Assembly: GCA_007124345.1 (NCBI GenBank)
Contig: SLFH01000341.1
Span: 1-28,280 of the forward strand
Direction: 5' to 3'
DNA length: 28,280 nt
From: Phycisphaerales bacterium
GTDB lineage: Bacteria > Planctomycetota > Phycisphaerae > Phycisphaerales > UBA1924
The notes under the pieces were generated by a model that worked only from the letters and a program-made list of their open reading frames with translations, was not told the DNA's origin and did no database searches. The translations under genes were made by a program, and so were the position numbers. Below, one piece after another: positions 6,950-15,501 of this stretch. The first letter of the stretch is position 1, and each line of letters starts with the position of its first letter.

Positions 6950-9900
6950 ATGTCCAACGCTCGACGCTCCTTCCCGATTCTGGCCCCGCTGCTCCTTGTT
7001 TTCTGGTCGTTTCCGCTGTTGGGCCAGGGCAACGCCGCGGGGCCGGGCCCGCAGAACGTCGAGGAGTCCGCCCGCCCCGCCCGGGCGACGCTCCCTGAAG
7101 AGGTGAACGCCGAGGCGATCGACGCGCTGGCGAGGCGGGTCGCCGAGGACCAGAACATCGACGCCGCCGACCGGGAGCGGATCGAGACGGCGCTCCGTGC
7201 CGCCCGCGAGTCGCTGGCGGCGCAGGCGCAGCGTGCTTCGGCGGGGGAGCAGTTCCGGTCACAGACGGACGAGGCGCCCCAGCGTGCCGCGGAGATCAGA
7301 GAACGCCTGCAGCGCCCGCGCGAGGATGTCGACCGGGCCCGGTTCGCGGAGATGAGCCTCTCTGAGCTTGAGGCGGAGCTTGCGCGAGCCCGGTCGGAGC
7401 TGGCCCGGCACCAGCAGGAGATCACGAGGCTGGAGGGCGAGCCCGAGCGTCGCGTCGCGCGCCGGGCCGCGCTGCGCGAGCTGCAGCCCCAGCGCGAGTC
7501 TGAGCTCGCGTCGGTCCAGCAGGCGCTGGCCTCTCCGCCCGCCGACGGCGCCGACCCCCGCGTGGTGCGTGCGCAGCGTTACCAGCAACTCGCCCGCCAG
7601 CGTGAGCTGCGGACGCGGATCGCGACGAACAACGAAGAGCTGCGGTACATGGACGCGACGGAGGCCTTGATCGGCCCGAGCCTTGAGCTCGAGGTGCGCC
7701 GTCGCGACCGGGCCCAGCAGGAGGTGGCGTTCCTTCAGCAGCGCGTCGACGAGATCCGGCGCGACACGGCCCGCGTGCGCACCGAGCGGGCGCGCGAGCT
7801 CGCCCGCCTGACCGAGGACCAGCCGGCGCAAGTCCGCGAGTTCGCCGTCAGGAACATCGAGCTCGCGCAGGCCCTCGCCGAGACGACCCGGCGCGTCGGC
7901 GAACTCGAATCCAGCCTGGACCAGCAGCGGGCGGAGCTCTCGCGCGTGCTGGCCGACTTCGAGCGGACGCGCGAGCGCGTGCGGGCGATCGGGCTGGACG
8001 CCGCGCTCGGCGCCGTGCTCAAGCGGGCCCGTGCCAACCTGCCCGACCAGCGCCGCCTCACCCAGCAGATCGAGAACCGTCGCAGGGAGTACAGCGAGAT
8101 CGAGCTCATGCGTTTCGATGTGCTCGAAGAGCGACCGCTCATCACCGAGTACAGAGAGCGGCTCACCCAGGCCCTCCCCGAGGCCGAACGCGAGCGCCTC
8201 TCCGGCGCCGTCAGCGAGCTCGTCGAGCTCCGGCGCGACCTCGTCAACGACCTGATCAGCCTCGCGACCCGCTACGGCTCACGCTGGAGCGACTACGACC
8301 AGACCGTCGGCGACCTGCGGATCGTCTCGGGCGGGTTCGCGTCGTTCATCGACGAACGCGTGCTCTGGATCCGCAGCCACAGCGTGCTCGGCGACTGGAG
8401 CCCGACCAGAATGCGTCGCCTGATCGAGTACGCCGGCTCGCCCGGGGCGTGGACCCGTTGGATCGAGGCGGTGGTGCGTTCGCCGATGGCGACGCTCGGC
8501 GCTGCGCTGATCGCGATACTTGCGGTGCTCGTGAACCCGCCGCTGCGACGATGGTCGCGATCGTTCGACGAGCTCTCCCGCAAGCGGGAGGGGATGAAGG
8601 TCACTGTCACGCTCAAGGCGATGCTCGCCGAGCTGCTGGTCTCGACACCGACGCCGGCCCTGCTCTTTGCGATCGGCGTCTCGCTCCGCCAGGCGCCCGA
8701 CGGGATGCCCGTCGCGGTGGGGATGGCGGTCGGCGACGCGGCGTGGATCTACTTCGCCCTTCGGTTCTTCCAGCGCCTGCTCCGTCCGGGGGGTGTGGCG
8801 ATCAACCACTTCCGCTGGAACAACGCCTCGACCACTCTCGTCCGCTGGCACCTCCGCTGGTACATCCCGCTGGTCACCGTCTCGTACGCGACGCTGCGCG
8901 CCGCCGAATCGATGAGCGAGCTGCTCGACCCGTTGGACACGATCGGCCGCGCCGCCTTCATCCTCGCCATGGCGACCGTCGGCGCGTTCGTGTGGTTCGT
9001 CGCCCGCCCCAGCGGCGCCGTGATGGCCCCCTTCCTCAAGGCCAACAAGGGGGGATGGCTCGACCGCACGCGCTACCTCTGGTTCGACGCCGCGATCGCG
9101 GCCCCGGCCGTGCTCATCGTGCTCGCGGCCCTCGGCTTTGTGTACACAGCCGCGGAGATCGAGGACCGCTTCCGCATCACGCTCGGGCTGGTGCTTGGGC
9201 TGATCCTGATCGGCGGCGTACTGCAGCGTTGGCTGTACATCGCCCGACGCAAGCTCGCGATCGAGCAGGCGATCCGCGCCCGCGATGCGCGTCTGGCCGA
9301 GCTCAAGGCGCAGGCCGAACAGGCCGAGAAGGGCGACCAGCCCGAGGAGCCAAAGCAGAAGGGCGAGGAGATCGACAAGGTCGACGAGGACAAGGTCGAC
9401 ATCCCCGGCCTGGACGCCCAGACGCGCCACCTCATCCGCTTCGCCATCACCATCACGCTGGTCATGAGCCTCTGGGGCATCTGGCACCCCGTGCTGCCCG
9501 CCCTGAACATGCTCGACCGCGTCGAGCTCTACCCGCGCCTCGCCATCGCCGACGAGCGCGAGCAGACCGAGAGCCCCGAAGTGCTCGATGTGCTCCGGCG
9601 CTACCGGGGCGAGCCCGCGCCCGCGCCGCTGATTGTCGACGAGGACGGGGCCGCGGCGGTCGAAGCGCCCGCCAGGGAGGCGACCCCAGGCTCACCGGCC
9701 TTGCCGGGCTTGACCCCGGGCGGCATGACGCCAGGCCTCGAGCCCAGACCCGCCGAAGAACAGGTCCGGCTGCCACTCACCGACGCGCTGACCCTTTCGG
9801 ACCTGCTCACGGCCGTCGTCTTCACGATCATCGCGTTTGTCACAGTGCGCAATGTCCCCGCCGTCATCGAGATCATCCTGCTGCAGCGCCTCCCGCTCGA

Positions 9901-10660
9901 CAGCGGCGGGCGCTTCGCGGTCAGCACCATCGTCCGCTACATCCTCACCGCCATCGGCATCTTCGTCGTCGCCGGGGCTGTGGGGATCAGTTGGACCAAT
10001 GTGCAGTGGCTGGTCGCGGCGCTGACCTTCGGCCTCGCCTTCGGCCTGCAGGAGATCTTCGCCAACTTCGTCTCGGGCATCATCATCCTGCTCGAACGCC
10101 CGATCCGCGTGGGCGATGTCGTCACCGTCGGCGACACGAGCGGACGCATCAGCAAGATCCAGATGCGCGCCACCACCATCACCGACTGGGACCGCAAGGA
10201 ACTCATCGTCCCCAACCGCGAGTTCATCACCGGACGCGTCATCAACTGGTCGCTCTCAGAAGACACGCTGCGCGTCATCGTGGAAGTCGGCATCGCCTAC
10301 GGCTCGAACACCAAGCTCGCCCACGAGACGCTGCTCCGCGTCGCGCGCGAACACCCCGATGTCATGAAGGACCCCGAGCCGAGCTGCTGGTTCATGGGCT
10401 TCGGCGACAACTCGCTGAACTTCCGCCTCGCCGCCTTCGTCCCCCACATCTCCTTCAACTTGTCCACCCGCCACTCGCTGCACATGAAGATCGACGAGGA
10501 GTTCCGCAAGGCCGGGCTCGAGATCTCCTTCCCCCAGCGCGACCTGCACCTCCGCTCGATCGACGAGAAGGTCGTCAAGCTCTTCAAGGACGCGGGCGAC
10601 CAGATCAGGCCGAGCGACAACTCGCCACCGCTCCCATCGTCGGACCAGAAGAGCAGCTGA
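6950..10660 (+). CDS. MscS-family mechanosensitive channel, large MscK/KefA-like form
   Basis: 1236 residues. The N-terminus (positions 1-26) reads as a signal peptide ending near FPLLGQG. Residues about 30-470 are a long, very Arg/Glu-rich coiled-coil periplasmic region. Several membrane helices follow from about 500. A charged cytosolic loop (about 770-820, rich in Glu/Lys) comes next, and then the last helices and the MscS core. The pore-lining helix is around 1020-1050 (FGLAFGLQEIFANFVSG) and is followed by the beta domain with PIRVGDVVTVGD and IVPNREFITGRVINWS. These channels open under membrane tension to release solutes in hypo-osmotic shock. ATG 6950 is weakly supported by GGAAA upstream. 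It lies 94 bases after the SecA-like gene with no terminator visible, so co-transcription is possible but a functional link is not shown. Confidence 0.92.
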   Translation: MSNARRSFPILAPLLLVFWSFPLLGQGNAAGPGPQNVEESARPARATLPEEVNAEAIDALARRVAEDQNIDAADRERIETALRAARESLAAQAQRASAGEQFRSQTDEAPQRAAEIRERLQRPREDVDRARFAEMSLSELEAELARARSELARHQQEITRLEGEPERRVARRAALRELQPQRESELASVQQALASPPADGADPRVVRAQRYQQLARQRELRTRIATNNEELRYMDATEALIGPSLELEVRRRDRAQQEVAFLQQRVDEIRRDTARVRTERARELARLTEDQPAQVREFAVRNIELAQALAETTRRVGELESSLDQQRAELSRVLADFERTRERVRAIGLDAALGAVLKRARANLPDQRRLTQQIENRRREYSEIELMRFDVLEERPLITEYRERLTQALPEAERERLSGAVSELVELRRDLVNDLISLATRYGSRWSDYDQTVGDLRIVSGGFASFIDERVLWIRSHSVLGDWSPTRMRRLIEYAGSPGAWTRWIEAVVRSPMATLGAALIAILAVLVNPPLRRWSRSFDELSRKREGMKVTVTLKAMLAELLVSTPTPALLFAIGVSLRQAPDGMPVAVGMAVGDAAWIYFALRFFQRLLRPGGVAINHFRWNNASTTLVRWHLRWYIPLVTVSYATLRAAESMSELLDPLDTIGRAAFILAMATVGAFVWFVARPSGAVMAPFLKANKGGWLDRTRYLWFDAAIAAPAVLIVLAALGFVYTAAEIEDRFRITLGLVLGLILIGGVLQRWLYIARRKLAIEQAIRARDARLAELKAQAEQAEKGDQPEEPKQKGEEIDKVDEDKVDIPGLDAQTRHLIRFAITITLVMSLWGIWHPVLPALNMLDRVELYPRLAIADEREQTESPEVLDVLRRYRGEPAPAPLIVDEDGAAAVEAPAREATPGSPALPGLTPGGMTPGLEPRPAEEQVRLPLTDALTLSDLLTAVVFTIIAFVTVRNVPAVIEIILLQRLPLDSGGRFAVSTIVRYILTAIGIFVVAGAVGISWTNVQWLVAALTFGLAFGLQEIFANFVSGIIILLERPIRVGDVVTVGDTSGRISKIQMRATTITDWDRKELIVPNREFITGRVINWSLSEDTLRVIVEVGIAYGSNTKLAHETLLRVAREHPDVMKDPEPSCWFMGFGDNSLNFRLAAFVPHISFNLSTRHSLHMKIDEEFRKAGLEISFPQRDLHLRSIDEKVVKLFKDAGDQIRPSDNSPPLPSSDQKSS

Positions 10661-10678
10661 GCCCGAGCCCCGCACGCC

Positions 10679-11011
10679 TCATTCCGGCGGGGCCCAGTCC
10701 GTTTCCTTGTCCTTGGCCAGGATCGCGGCGCAACGCTTCACACACGGGCGGCAGAGCAGCGCCGCCTCATCGACCGGGCTCCGCCAGTGCGGCTTGTCGT
10801 TCGACTGCAAACACAGCCGACACTCGTCGCCCGTGGCGATCTTCTCGCCCTCGCCCTTCTCGACCACCAGCTCCCGGTACGCGACCTCCAGGCAGCGCAC
10901 GCACAGCAGGCTGCCCCGGTGGCCCTCGACCATCGGCCGGTCTTCCGACCAGGGCGACAGGCAGTAGTCGCACTTGAAATACGCGTTGCCCTCGGCGTTG
11001 GGATCGTGCAT
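10679..11011 (-). CDS. Small protein with two tandem four-cysteine zinc knuckles, function unknown
   Basis: 110 residues. Cysteines occur as C14-x2-C17, C37-x2-C40, C64-x2-C67 and C87-x2-C90, so both halves have the same C-x2-C-x19-C-x2-C spacing. This points to an internally duplicated zinc ribbon. One extra Cys is at 94. No catalytic motif, signal peptide or membrane helix is visible. The start lies 13 bases after the ABC exporter stop, with an AGG overlapping that stop, so the two are probably co-transcribed. The gene is convergent with the MscK-like gene (18 bases apart). I do not recognise a named family; a metal-binding, nucleic-acid-binding or protein-binding adaptor are all possible. 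Confidence 0.75.
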   Translation of the reverse strand: MHDPNAEGNAYFKCDYCLSPWSEDRPMVEGHRGSLLCVRCLEVAYRELVVEKGEGEKIATGDECRLCLQSNDKPHWRSPVDEAALLCRPCVKRCAAILAKDKETDWAPPE

Positions 11012-11024
11012 GCTTGGATCAACC

Positions 11025-12851
11025 TCACTTCGCCGCGACGAGCTGGTGGTTGGCGATCAGCCTGTAAACCTCGCACCGCTCCAGGAGCTCGGCGTGGCGC
11101 CCGCGGTCGACCACCTCGCCCCCGTCCATCACGACGATGCTGTCGGCGTTCTTGACGGTGCTCAGGCGGTGGGCGACGACCAGGCAGGTCCGCCCCGCGC
11201 TGAACTCGGCCAGCGCCTCGCCGATCCGCGCCTCGCTGTCGGCGTCGATCATGCTCGTCGCCTCGTCGAGGATCAGGATCGCCGGATCGCGCAGGATCGC
11301 CCGAGCGATCGCGATCCGCTGACGCTGCCCGCCAGAGAGCGTCGAGCCCCGCTCCCCCACCACCGTCTCGTACCCCTCGGGCAGGGACTCGATGAACTCG
11401 GCGGCCCGGGCCTGCCTCGCGGCTGCGCGGACTCCGTCGTCGGTCGCCCCGCTCATGCCGTAGGCGATGTTCTCGCGGATCGTCGCGCCGAACAGGACCG
11501 TCTCCTGCGTCACCACGCCGATCTGGCGCCGGAGGCTGCGGACGCCCACAGTCGCGATGTCCGTCCCGTCGACGAGCACGCGTCCCTCGGTCGGGTCGAA
11601 CAGGCGGGGCACGAGCGAGAGCAGCGTCGTTTTGCCCGAGCCGTTGGGCCCCACCACCGCCACCGTCGTCCCGTGGGCGACCTCCAGATCGATCCCGACC
11701 AGCGCCGGCGACGCCGACCCGGGGTAGGTGAACCCCACGCCCTCGAAACGCACCGACTCCTTGTGACGCCCCAGCCGCGGCAGGCCCGCGTCGTGCCCCG
11801 GCTCGGGCTCGGTGTCTAGGAGTTGCTTGATCCGCTCGGCCGCCGCCGCCGCCGTCTGGATCTCGTTGACGATCCCCGTCAAAGGCTTCAGCGACGCCGC
11901 GGCGATGAACAGCGCCCCGAGCGTCAGCAGCATCTTGGAGGGGTCCAAGGCGTTGTCGATGATGATGAGCCTGGCCGCCAGGATCGTCAGCAGCCCCAGC
12001 GAGAACAGGGCGATCACCTCGTTGAGCGGGCTCATCAGCGCCCGGGCGGTCCGCGCCCGCAAGAGATGGCGCATCACGGCCTTGTTGATCGTGTGGAACC
12101 TCGCCGATTCGTGGCGCTCGTTCGTGTGCACCTTCACCACGCGCAGGCCCTGCAGCGCCTCGCTGGCGGCGCCGTACAGGTCCGCCTGACGCTCCAGCGC
12201 CCGGCGGGTGTAGCGCCGGATCCGCGTCGAGAGCTTGCGGATCACCACCGCGATCACCAGGCCCGCGAAGATCGCCGCGATCGAGAGCTTCCAGTCCAGA
12301 ATCAGCGCCGCCGCGAACGCGGCCACGCCCTTGAGCGTCTGCGCCACCGCCCGCGAGAGCAACGCCGTCATGCCCGAGGCGAGCTGCGTCGTGTCGTTAA
12401 CGATGCGGCTGATCGCGTCGGATGTCCCCTGCGAGACCGCCAGCCCCAGCGGCATCCGCAGCACCCGCGAAAACAGCCGCCGACGGATGTCCGTCACCGC
12501 CTTGTACACCACCGACAGCGACAGGTAGGCGTGGAGAAAGTTCGTCACCCCGCCGACGACCGTCACCACACCCAGCGCGACCATGATCGCCACGACCGCG
12601 TTGAACGGGCCCTCGGGCAGGCGCTCGATCACCCACTGGGGGACCGCGACGAAGGGCTCGCCCGCGTTGTACGCCTCGGCCCGCTCGGGCAGCCCCTCGC
12701 GCGAGCCCTCGAAGATCGTCTCGAGGATCGGGTAGACCGCCAGCAGCCCCGCCCCGAGCCCCGACGCCGAGACCAGCGCGCACAGGAGCGCCAGCGTGAT
12801 CCGCACCCGGTCACGGAGCATCCGCCCTGCGAATCCCCAGAAGGCGTTCAT
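11025..12851 (-). CDS. ABC exporter, fused permease and ATPase (MsbA/lipid-exporter-like)
   Basis: 608 residues: a six-helix transmembrane domain (about 1-330) followed by a nucleotide-binding domain. Visible ATPase motifs are Walker A GPNGSGKTT, Q-loop VVTQETVLFG, signature LSGGQRQR, Walker B ILILDEATS and the switch His in VVAHRLST. This is a half-transporter that works as a homodimer, exporting lipids, drugs or peptides using ATP. The order TMD-NBD and the loop motifs are MsbA/BmrA-like, but substrate cannot be fixed from sequence. The start ATG (complement of 12849-12851) has only a weak purine-rich upstream stretch. The zinc-knuckle gene follows directly. The upstream gene on the same strand is separated by a strong terminator, so this unit has its own promoter between about 12852 and 12917. 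Confidence 0.93.
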   Translation of the reverse strand: MNAFWGFAGRMLRDRVRITLALLCALVSASGLGAGLLAVYPILETIFEGSREGLPERAEAYNAGEPFVAVPQWVIERLPEGPFNAVVAIMVALGVVTVVGGVTNFLHAYLSLSVVYKAVTDIRRRLFSRVLRMPLGLAVSQGTSDAISRIVNDTTQLASGMTALLSRAVAQTLKGVAAFAAALILDWKLSIAAIFAGLVIAVVIRKLSTRIRRYTRRALERQADLYGAASEALQGLRVVKVHTNERHESARFHTINKAVMRHLLRARTARALMSPLNEVIALFSLGLLTILAARLIIIDNALDPSKMLLTLGALFIAAASLKPLTGIVNEIQTAAAAAERIKQLLDTEPEPGHDAGLPRLGRHKESVRFEGVGFTYPGSASPALVGIDLEVAHGTTVAVVGPNGSGKTTLLSLVPRLFDPTEGRVLVDGTDIATVGVRSLRRQIGVVTQETVLFGATIRENIAYGMSGATDDGVRAAARQARAAEFIESLPEGYETVVGERGSTLSGGQRQRIAIARAILRDPAILILDEATSMIDADSEARIGEALAEFSAGRTCLVVAHRLSTVKNADSIVVMDGGEVVDRGRHAELLERCEVYRLIANHQLVAAK

Positions 12852-12917
12852 GAGCCCGCAGTCTACGGGCGCTCAACGCCCCGGGCCGAACGCCGGGGCA
12901 CGCTCGCGGCGGGCACG

Positions 12918-12948
12918 AAAAAAGGGCCGGCCAAAGCGGCCGGCCCTT
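12918..12948 (-). terminator. Rho-independent terminator of the LEPR-cyclophilin gene
   Basis: GGGCCGGCC (12924-12932) pairs perfectly with GGCCGGCCC (12938-12946) around an AAAGC loop. An extra A-T pair on each side extends it. On the minus strand the hairpin is followed by six T residues. It lies 23 bases past the stop of the minus-strand cyclophilin gene. Confidence 0.9.
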
Positions 12949-12970
12949 CGGGGAGTTGCGTTCGATCCGC

Positions 12971-15298
12971 TCAGGCCTGCGAGCCCGGCAGGAAGCGGGA
13001 GTCCGTCAGCGGGACGATCTCGCCGAACTGGATCGGGCCAGAGGCGATCAGGCGGTTCATCTCGCCCGAGCGGTTGTCCTGCCGCTGGAGCGTCGCCACG
13101 ACCGGACGGGCGTTGTTGCCGCTGATATCGAAGCTCTCGACCATGATGCTGAAGTTGGAGAAGCGCTCGGGGTCGGTGTCGACCTTGGTGAGCACCTGGG
13201 CGTTGTCCTCCGGCCGGATGTTGACGGGCGAGGCGGCCGGAATGGTGACCAGCGAGGTCTGGATCGTCGTGCCGTCGTCGAAGCGGTAGGTCAGGCGGAC
13301 GGTGACATTCTGGTTGCCGAAGGGGTTGTAGACGCTGATGACCTCGCGGGCGCCCTCGGAGGAGCTGATGCGGTCGACGAACGAGTCGGCGAAGTGGTGG
13401 ACCGTCGCCGCGTTGCGGAGCCCGTGCACCGAAGTGCCGCCGACGGGGCTGTTGGCGGGCGCACCGCTCTGCGTGCCGTATTCGATCATCACGCCGGAAA
13501 CGAAGAGCCGTCCCGCACCGCCATCGATCCTCAGGGTGAAGGGCTGGCCGCGTGCGATGGTCGAGATGTTGTCGATCTGGTTGTTGAGAACGAGCTGGTT
13601 GCGGGTGTTGTTCGACAGCGTGAAACCGGGCGTGATCTGCGCGACATTGCCCGGGGACGTCTCGACGAACGCCTGGATGCCGATCGCGATCGAGGGTGCG
13701 CCCCCGACATTGAGGATCGAAAGAACAGCACGCCCGCCCTCCGGAACGACGACATTCGGGATGATCGAGATCTGGTTGCCCTCATTGGGCACGCCCGAGA
13801 CCGTCGACGAGCGGGGCGGCAGCGTGTCGTTGGCGATGAACGAGCTCGCGGCGACCGCGATCTCCCTGTTTGCCTCGACGCGGACGCTCACCAGCGTGTT
13901 GGCCGGCAGGCCCGCGATCGACCCGACCGTCGACAGGTCCACGCCGCCGCGGCGGTTCGCGCCCAGCGTGAAGTCCGCCGTCTCTTCGAGCGCGGCGTTG
14001 AACTCGTTGCGGTAGAAGATCCTCACCGTCAGGTCGGCGCTCGAGCTAGTCAGGTTCTGCCAGACGACGAAGCTGCGGGCGTTCAGGCCGCTGAGCACGC
14101 CCGCGAAGTTCCAAGCCGTCGCCCGGTCGCCCGGGTTCTGGGCGACCAACACGAACGACTCGCCCGTGTCGTCGCCGAAGTCGAAGCGGTTGATCGAGGC
14201 GGCGATCGCCGCGGGGTCGCCCGACTCGACGCCGGCGGAGTAGACCTCCAAGGCGTAGGGGTTGAACTGCTCGACCAGCGAGTTTTCTGGGTCCGATGAG
14301 TCGTGGAGCGTGATGTTCACCGTCGCGTTGGCGGGGATGGTGATCTCCGTCAGCGTGGTGTCGCGCATCCCGAACTCGTAGCGGGCGATCACCTGCACCT
14401 GCACATCGGTGTTGTGCGGGTTGACGAGCTTGAGCGTCTCGGTCGAGGTCGGCGAGGCGAAGCCCTCGGGGTAGACGACCATGTTGGTGTAGAAGGCCGT
14501 GCCATCGCCCGTCTTGACGATCTGGGCGTTCAGGAGCTGCACCAGGTTCCCGGGCCGGATGTCGCCGGTGAAACTGTTGACGATCGGGACCTCGCCGAAA
14601 GCGCCGCTGACATTGCGGGGTGTGTTCCCCTCCGGATCGGTCGTCGAGAAGCCGTTCGCGTCGGTAAAGAGCGGGTTGCCGAACCGGTCGCGGATCTGGG
14701 TGTCAAAGACCTCCTGATCGCTGACATTCTGCCGGTTCAGGTCGGCGATGAGCTGGACGACCGTCCAGGAGTCCTCGCCGACGATGCGTCCGAAGACGGT
14801 GAAGCCGCCGTTCTGCGTGTCGAGGCTCGGGTTGTCGTTCAGGTTGAAGAAGAACTGGCTGGTCGCCGAGTTGGGGTTGCCGCCCAGCTTGGCCATCGCG
14901 ATCGTGCGCTCGAGGTTCGGGCGCCCGAACTCGTTCTGGATCGGGCCGAGGTCGGGCTCGAAGACCTGGCGGAAGCCCTCGTTCTCGTTGAAGACGAACC
15001 CGCCGCCCTGCACGATGAAGTCGTCGACGGTGCGGTGGAAGAAGCTCTCGGAGTACTGGCCCCGCTTGACATACTCAAGGAAGTTCGCGACCGTGCCCGG
15101 CGCGTCCTGGGGGAACAGCTCGATGAAGACCCGCCCGACATTCGTGTCGAACAGCACCACCGGGTTGGTGTCCAGCTCCAAGGCCGACAACGCCGGCAGG
15201 CCGTCGATCGCCGCCAGCACGATCCGAGGCTCAAGTCGCTCGAACATTTCGGCCGCGAACGCGCCGCGACCACGACCGTAAAATCGATCTGACACCAT
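12971..15298 (-). CDS. LEPR-motif exported cyclophilin-type peptidyl-prolyl isomerase with long beta-rich tail
   Basis: 775 residues from ATG at 15298, preceded by GGAG about 12 bases upstream; the in-frame ATG 126 bases further upstream gives only a low-complexity Arg/Pro leader. The N-terminus has no ordinary signal peptide. It carries FERLEPRIVLAA at 19-30, the planctomycete LEPR-type motif. Residues about 46-220 are a cyclophilin domain: FFHR with Arg89, Phe94 and Gln97 match the catalytic Arg-Phe-Gln set, and SQFFFNLNDN and FTVFGRIVG also fit. The usual Trp/His positions are replaced. From about 225 to the end come at least three divergent Ig-like beta modules (each with N-rich turns, V.Y strands and a final V.V/VVA strand). 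It probably acts outside the cytoplasm, folding or scaffolding surface proteins. A single gene, bounded by a terminator. Confidence 0.85.
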   Translation of the reverse strand: MVSDRFYGRGRGAFAAEMFERLEPRIVLAAIDGLPALSALELDTNPVVLFDTNVGRVFIELFPQDAPGTVANFLEYVKRGQYSESFFHRTVDDFIVQGGGFVFNENEGFRQVFEPDLGPIQNEFGRPNLERTIAMAKLGGNPNSATSQFFFNLNDNPSLDTQNGGFTVFGRIVGEDSWTVVQLIADLNRQNVSDQEVFDTQIRDRFGNPLFTDANGFSTTDPEGNTPRNVSGAFGEVPIVNSFTGDIRPGNLVQLLNAQIVKTGDGTAFYTNMVVYPEGFASPTSTETLKLVNPHNTDVQVQVIARYEFGMRDTTLTEITIPANATVNITLHDSSDPENSLVEQFNPYALEVYSAGVESGDPAAIAASINRFDFGDDTGESFVLVAQNPGDRATAWNFAGVLSGLNARSFVVWQNLTSSSADLTVRIFYRNEFNAALEETADFTLGANRRGGVDLSTVGSIAGLPANTLVSVRVEANREIAVAASSFIANDTLPPRSSTVSGVPNEGNQISIIPNVVVPEGGRAVLSILNVGGAPSIAIGIQAFVETSPGNVAQITPGFTLSNNTRNQLVLNNQIDNISTIARGQPFTLRIDGGAGRLFVSGVMIEYGTQSGAPANSPVGGTSVHGLRNAATVHHFADSFVDRISSSEGAREVISVYNPFGNQNVTVRLTYRFDDGTTIQTSLVTIPAASPVNIRPEDNAQVLTKVDTDPERFSNFSIMVESFDISGNNARPVVATLQRQDNRSGEMNRLIASGPIQFGEIVPLTDSRFLPGSQA

Positions 15299-15412
15299 GG
15301 CTGTACCGTCTCCTGCCCTGTTCGGTCCATCTGGGCCCGGGGCTGACCTCCCGCGGCGGGGTCCGCGCTCGGGGGTTCTAGCCGAGAATCGCGGCGTGCG
15401 GGGCCGGGCTCG

Positions 15413-15431
15413 CCCCCGACACACTCGGGGG
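15413..15431. promoter_or_regulatory. Perfect hairpin in the divergent region upstream of the cyclophilin
   Basis: CCCCCGA (15413-15419) pairs with TCGGGGG (15425-15431) around a CACAC loop. It lies in the 203-base divergent spacer, about 115 bases upstream of the cyclophilin start and 70 upstream of the glycosyltransferase start. There is no T-run on either strand, so it is not a simple terminator. It could be an operator or an RNA leader structure. I see no clear -35/-10 pair in the spacer. Confidence 0.35.
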
Positions 15432-15501
15432 GAGCGATAAACCTATCGGGCCAACGGTACAACACCCTCCAACCACGGGCAAGCCCAATGCCCTAGGATC
15501 G

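Noticed and set aside
4642..7425. 927-codon minus-strand frame opposite the SecA-like gene
   Set aside because: Composition and lack of motifs show it is an antisense shadow of the SecA-like and MscK genes.
8449..10977. 842-codon plus-strand frame inside the MscK gene
   Set aside because: Arg/Pro/His-rich and motif-free; the overlapping frame has the channel signature.
11823..13289. Plus-strand frame across the ABC exporter and terminator
   Set aside because: It crosses the strong terminator and has low-complexity sequence; antisense shadow.
15299..15424. Longer N-terminus for the LEPR cyclophilin
   Set aside because: The added 42 residues are Arg/Pro-rich, and the ATG at 15298 has a ribosome site and places the LEPR motif at the usual N-terminal position.
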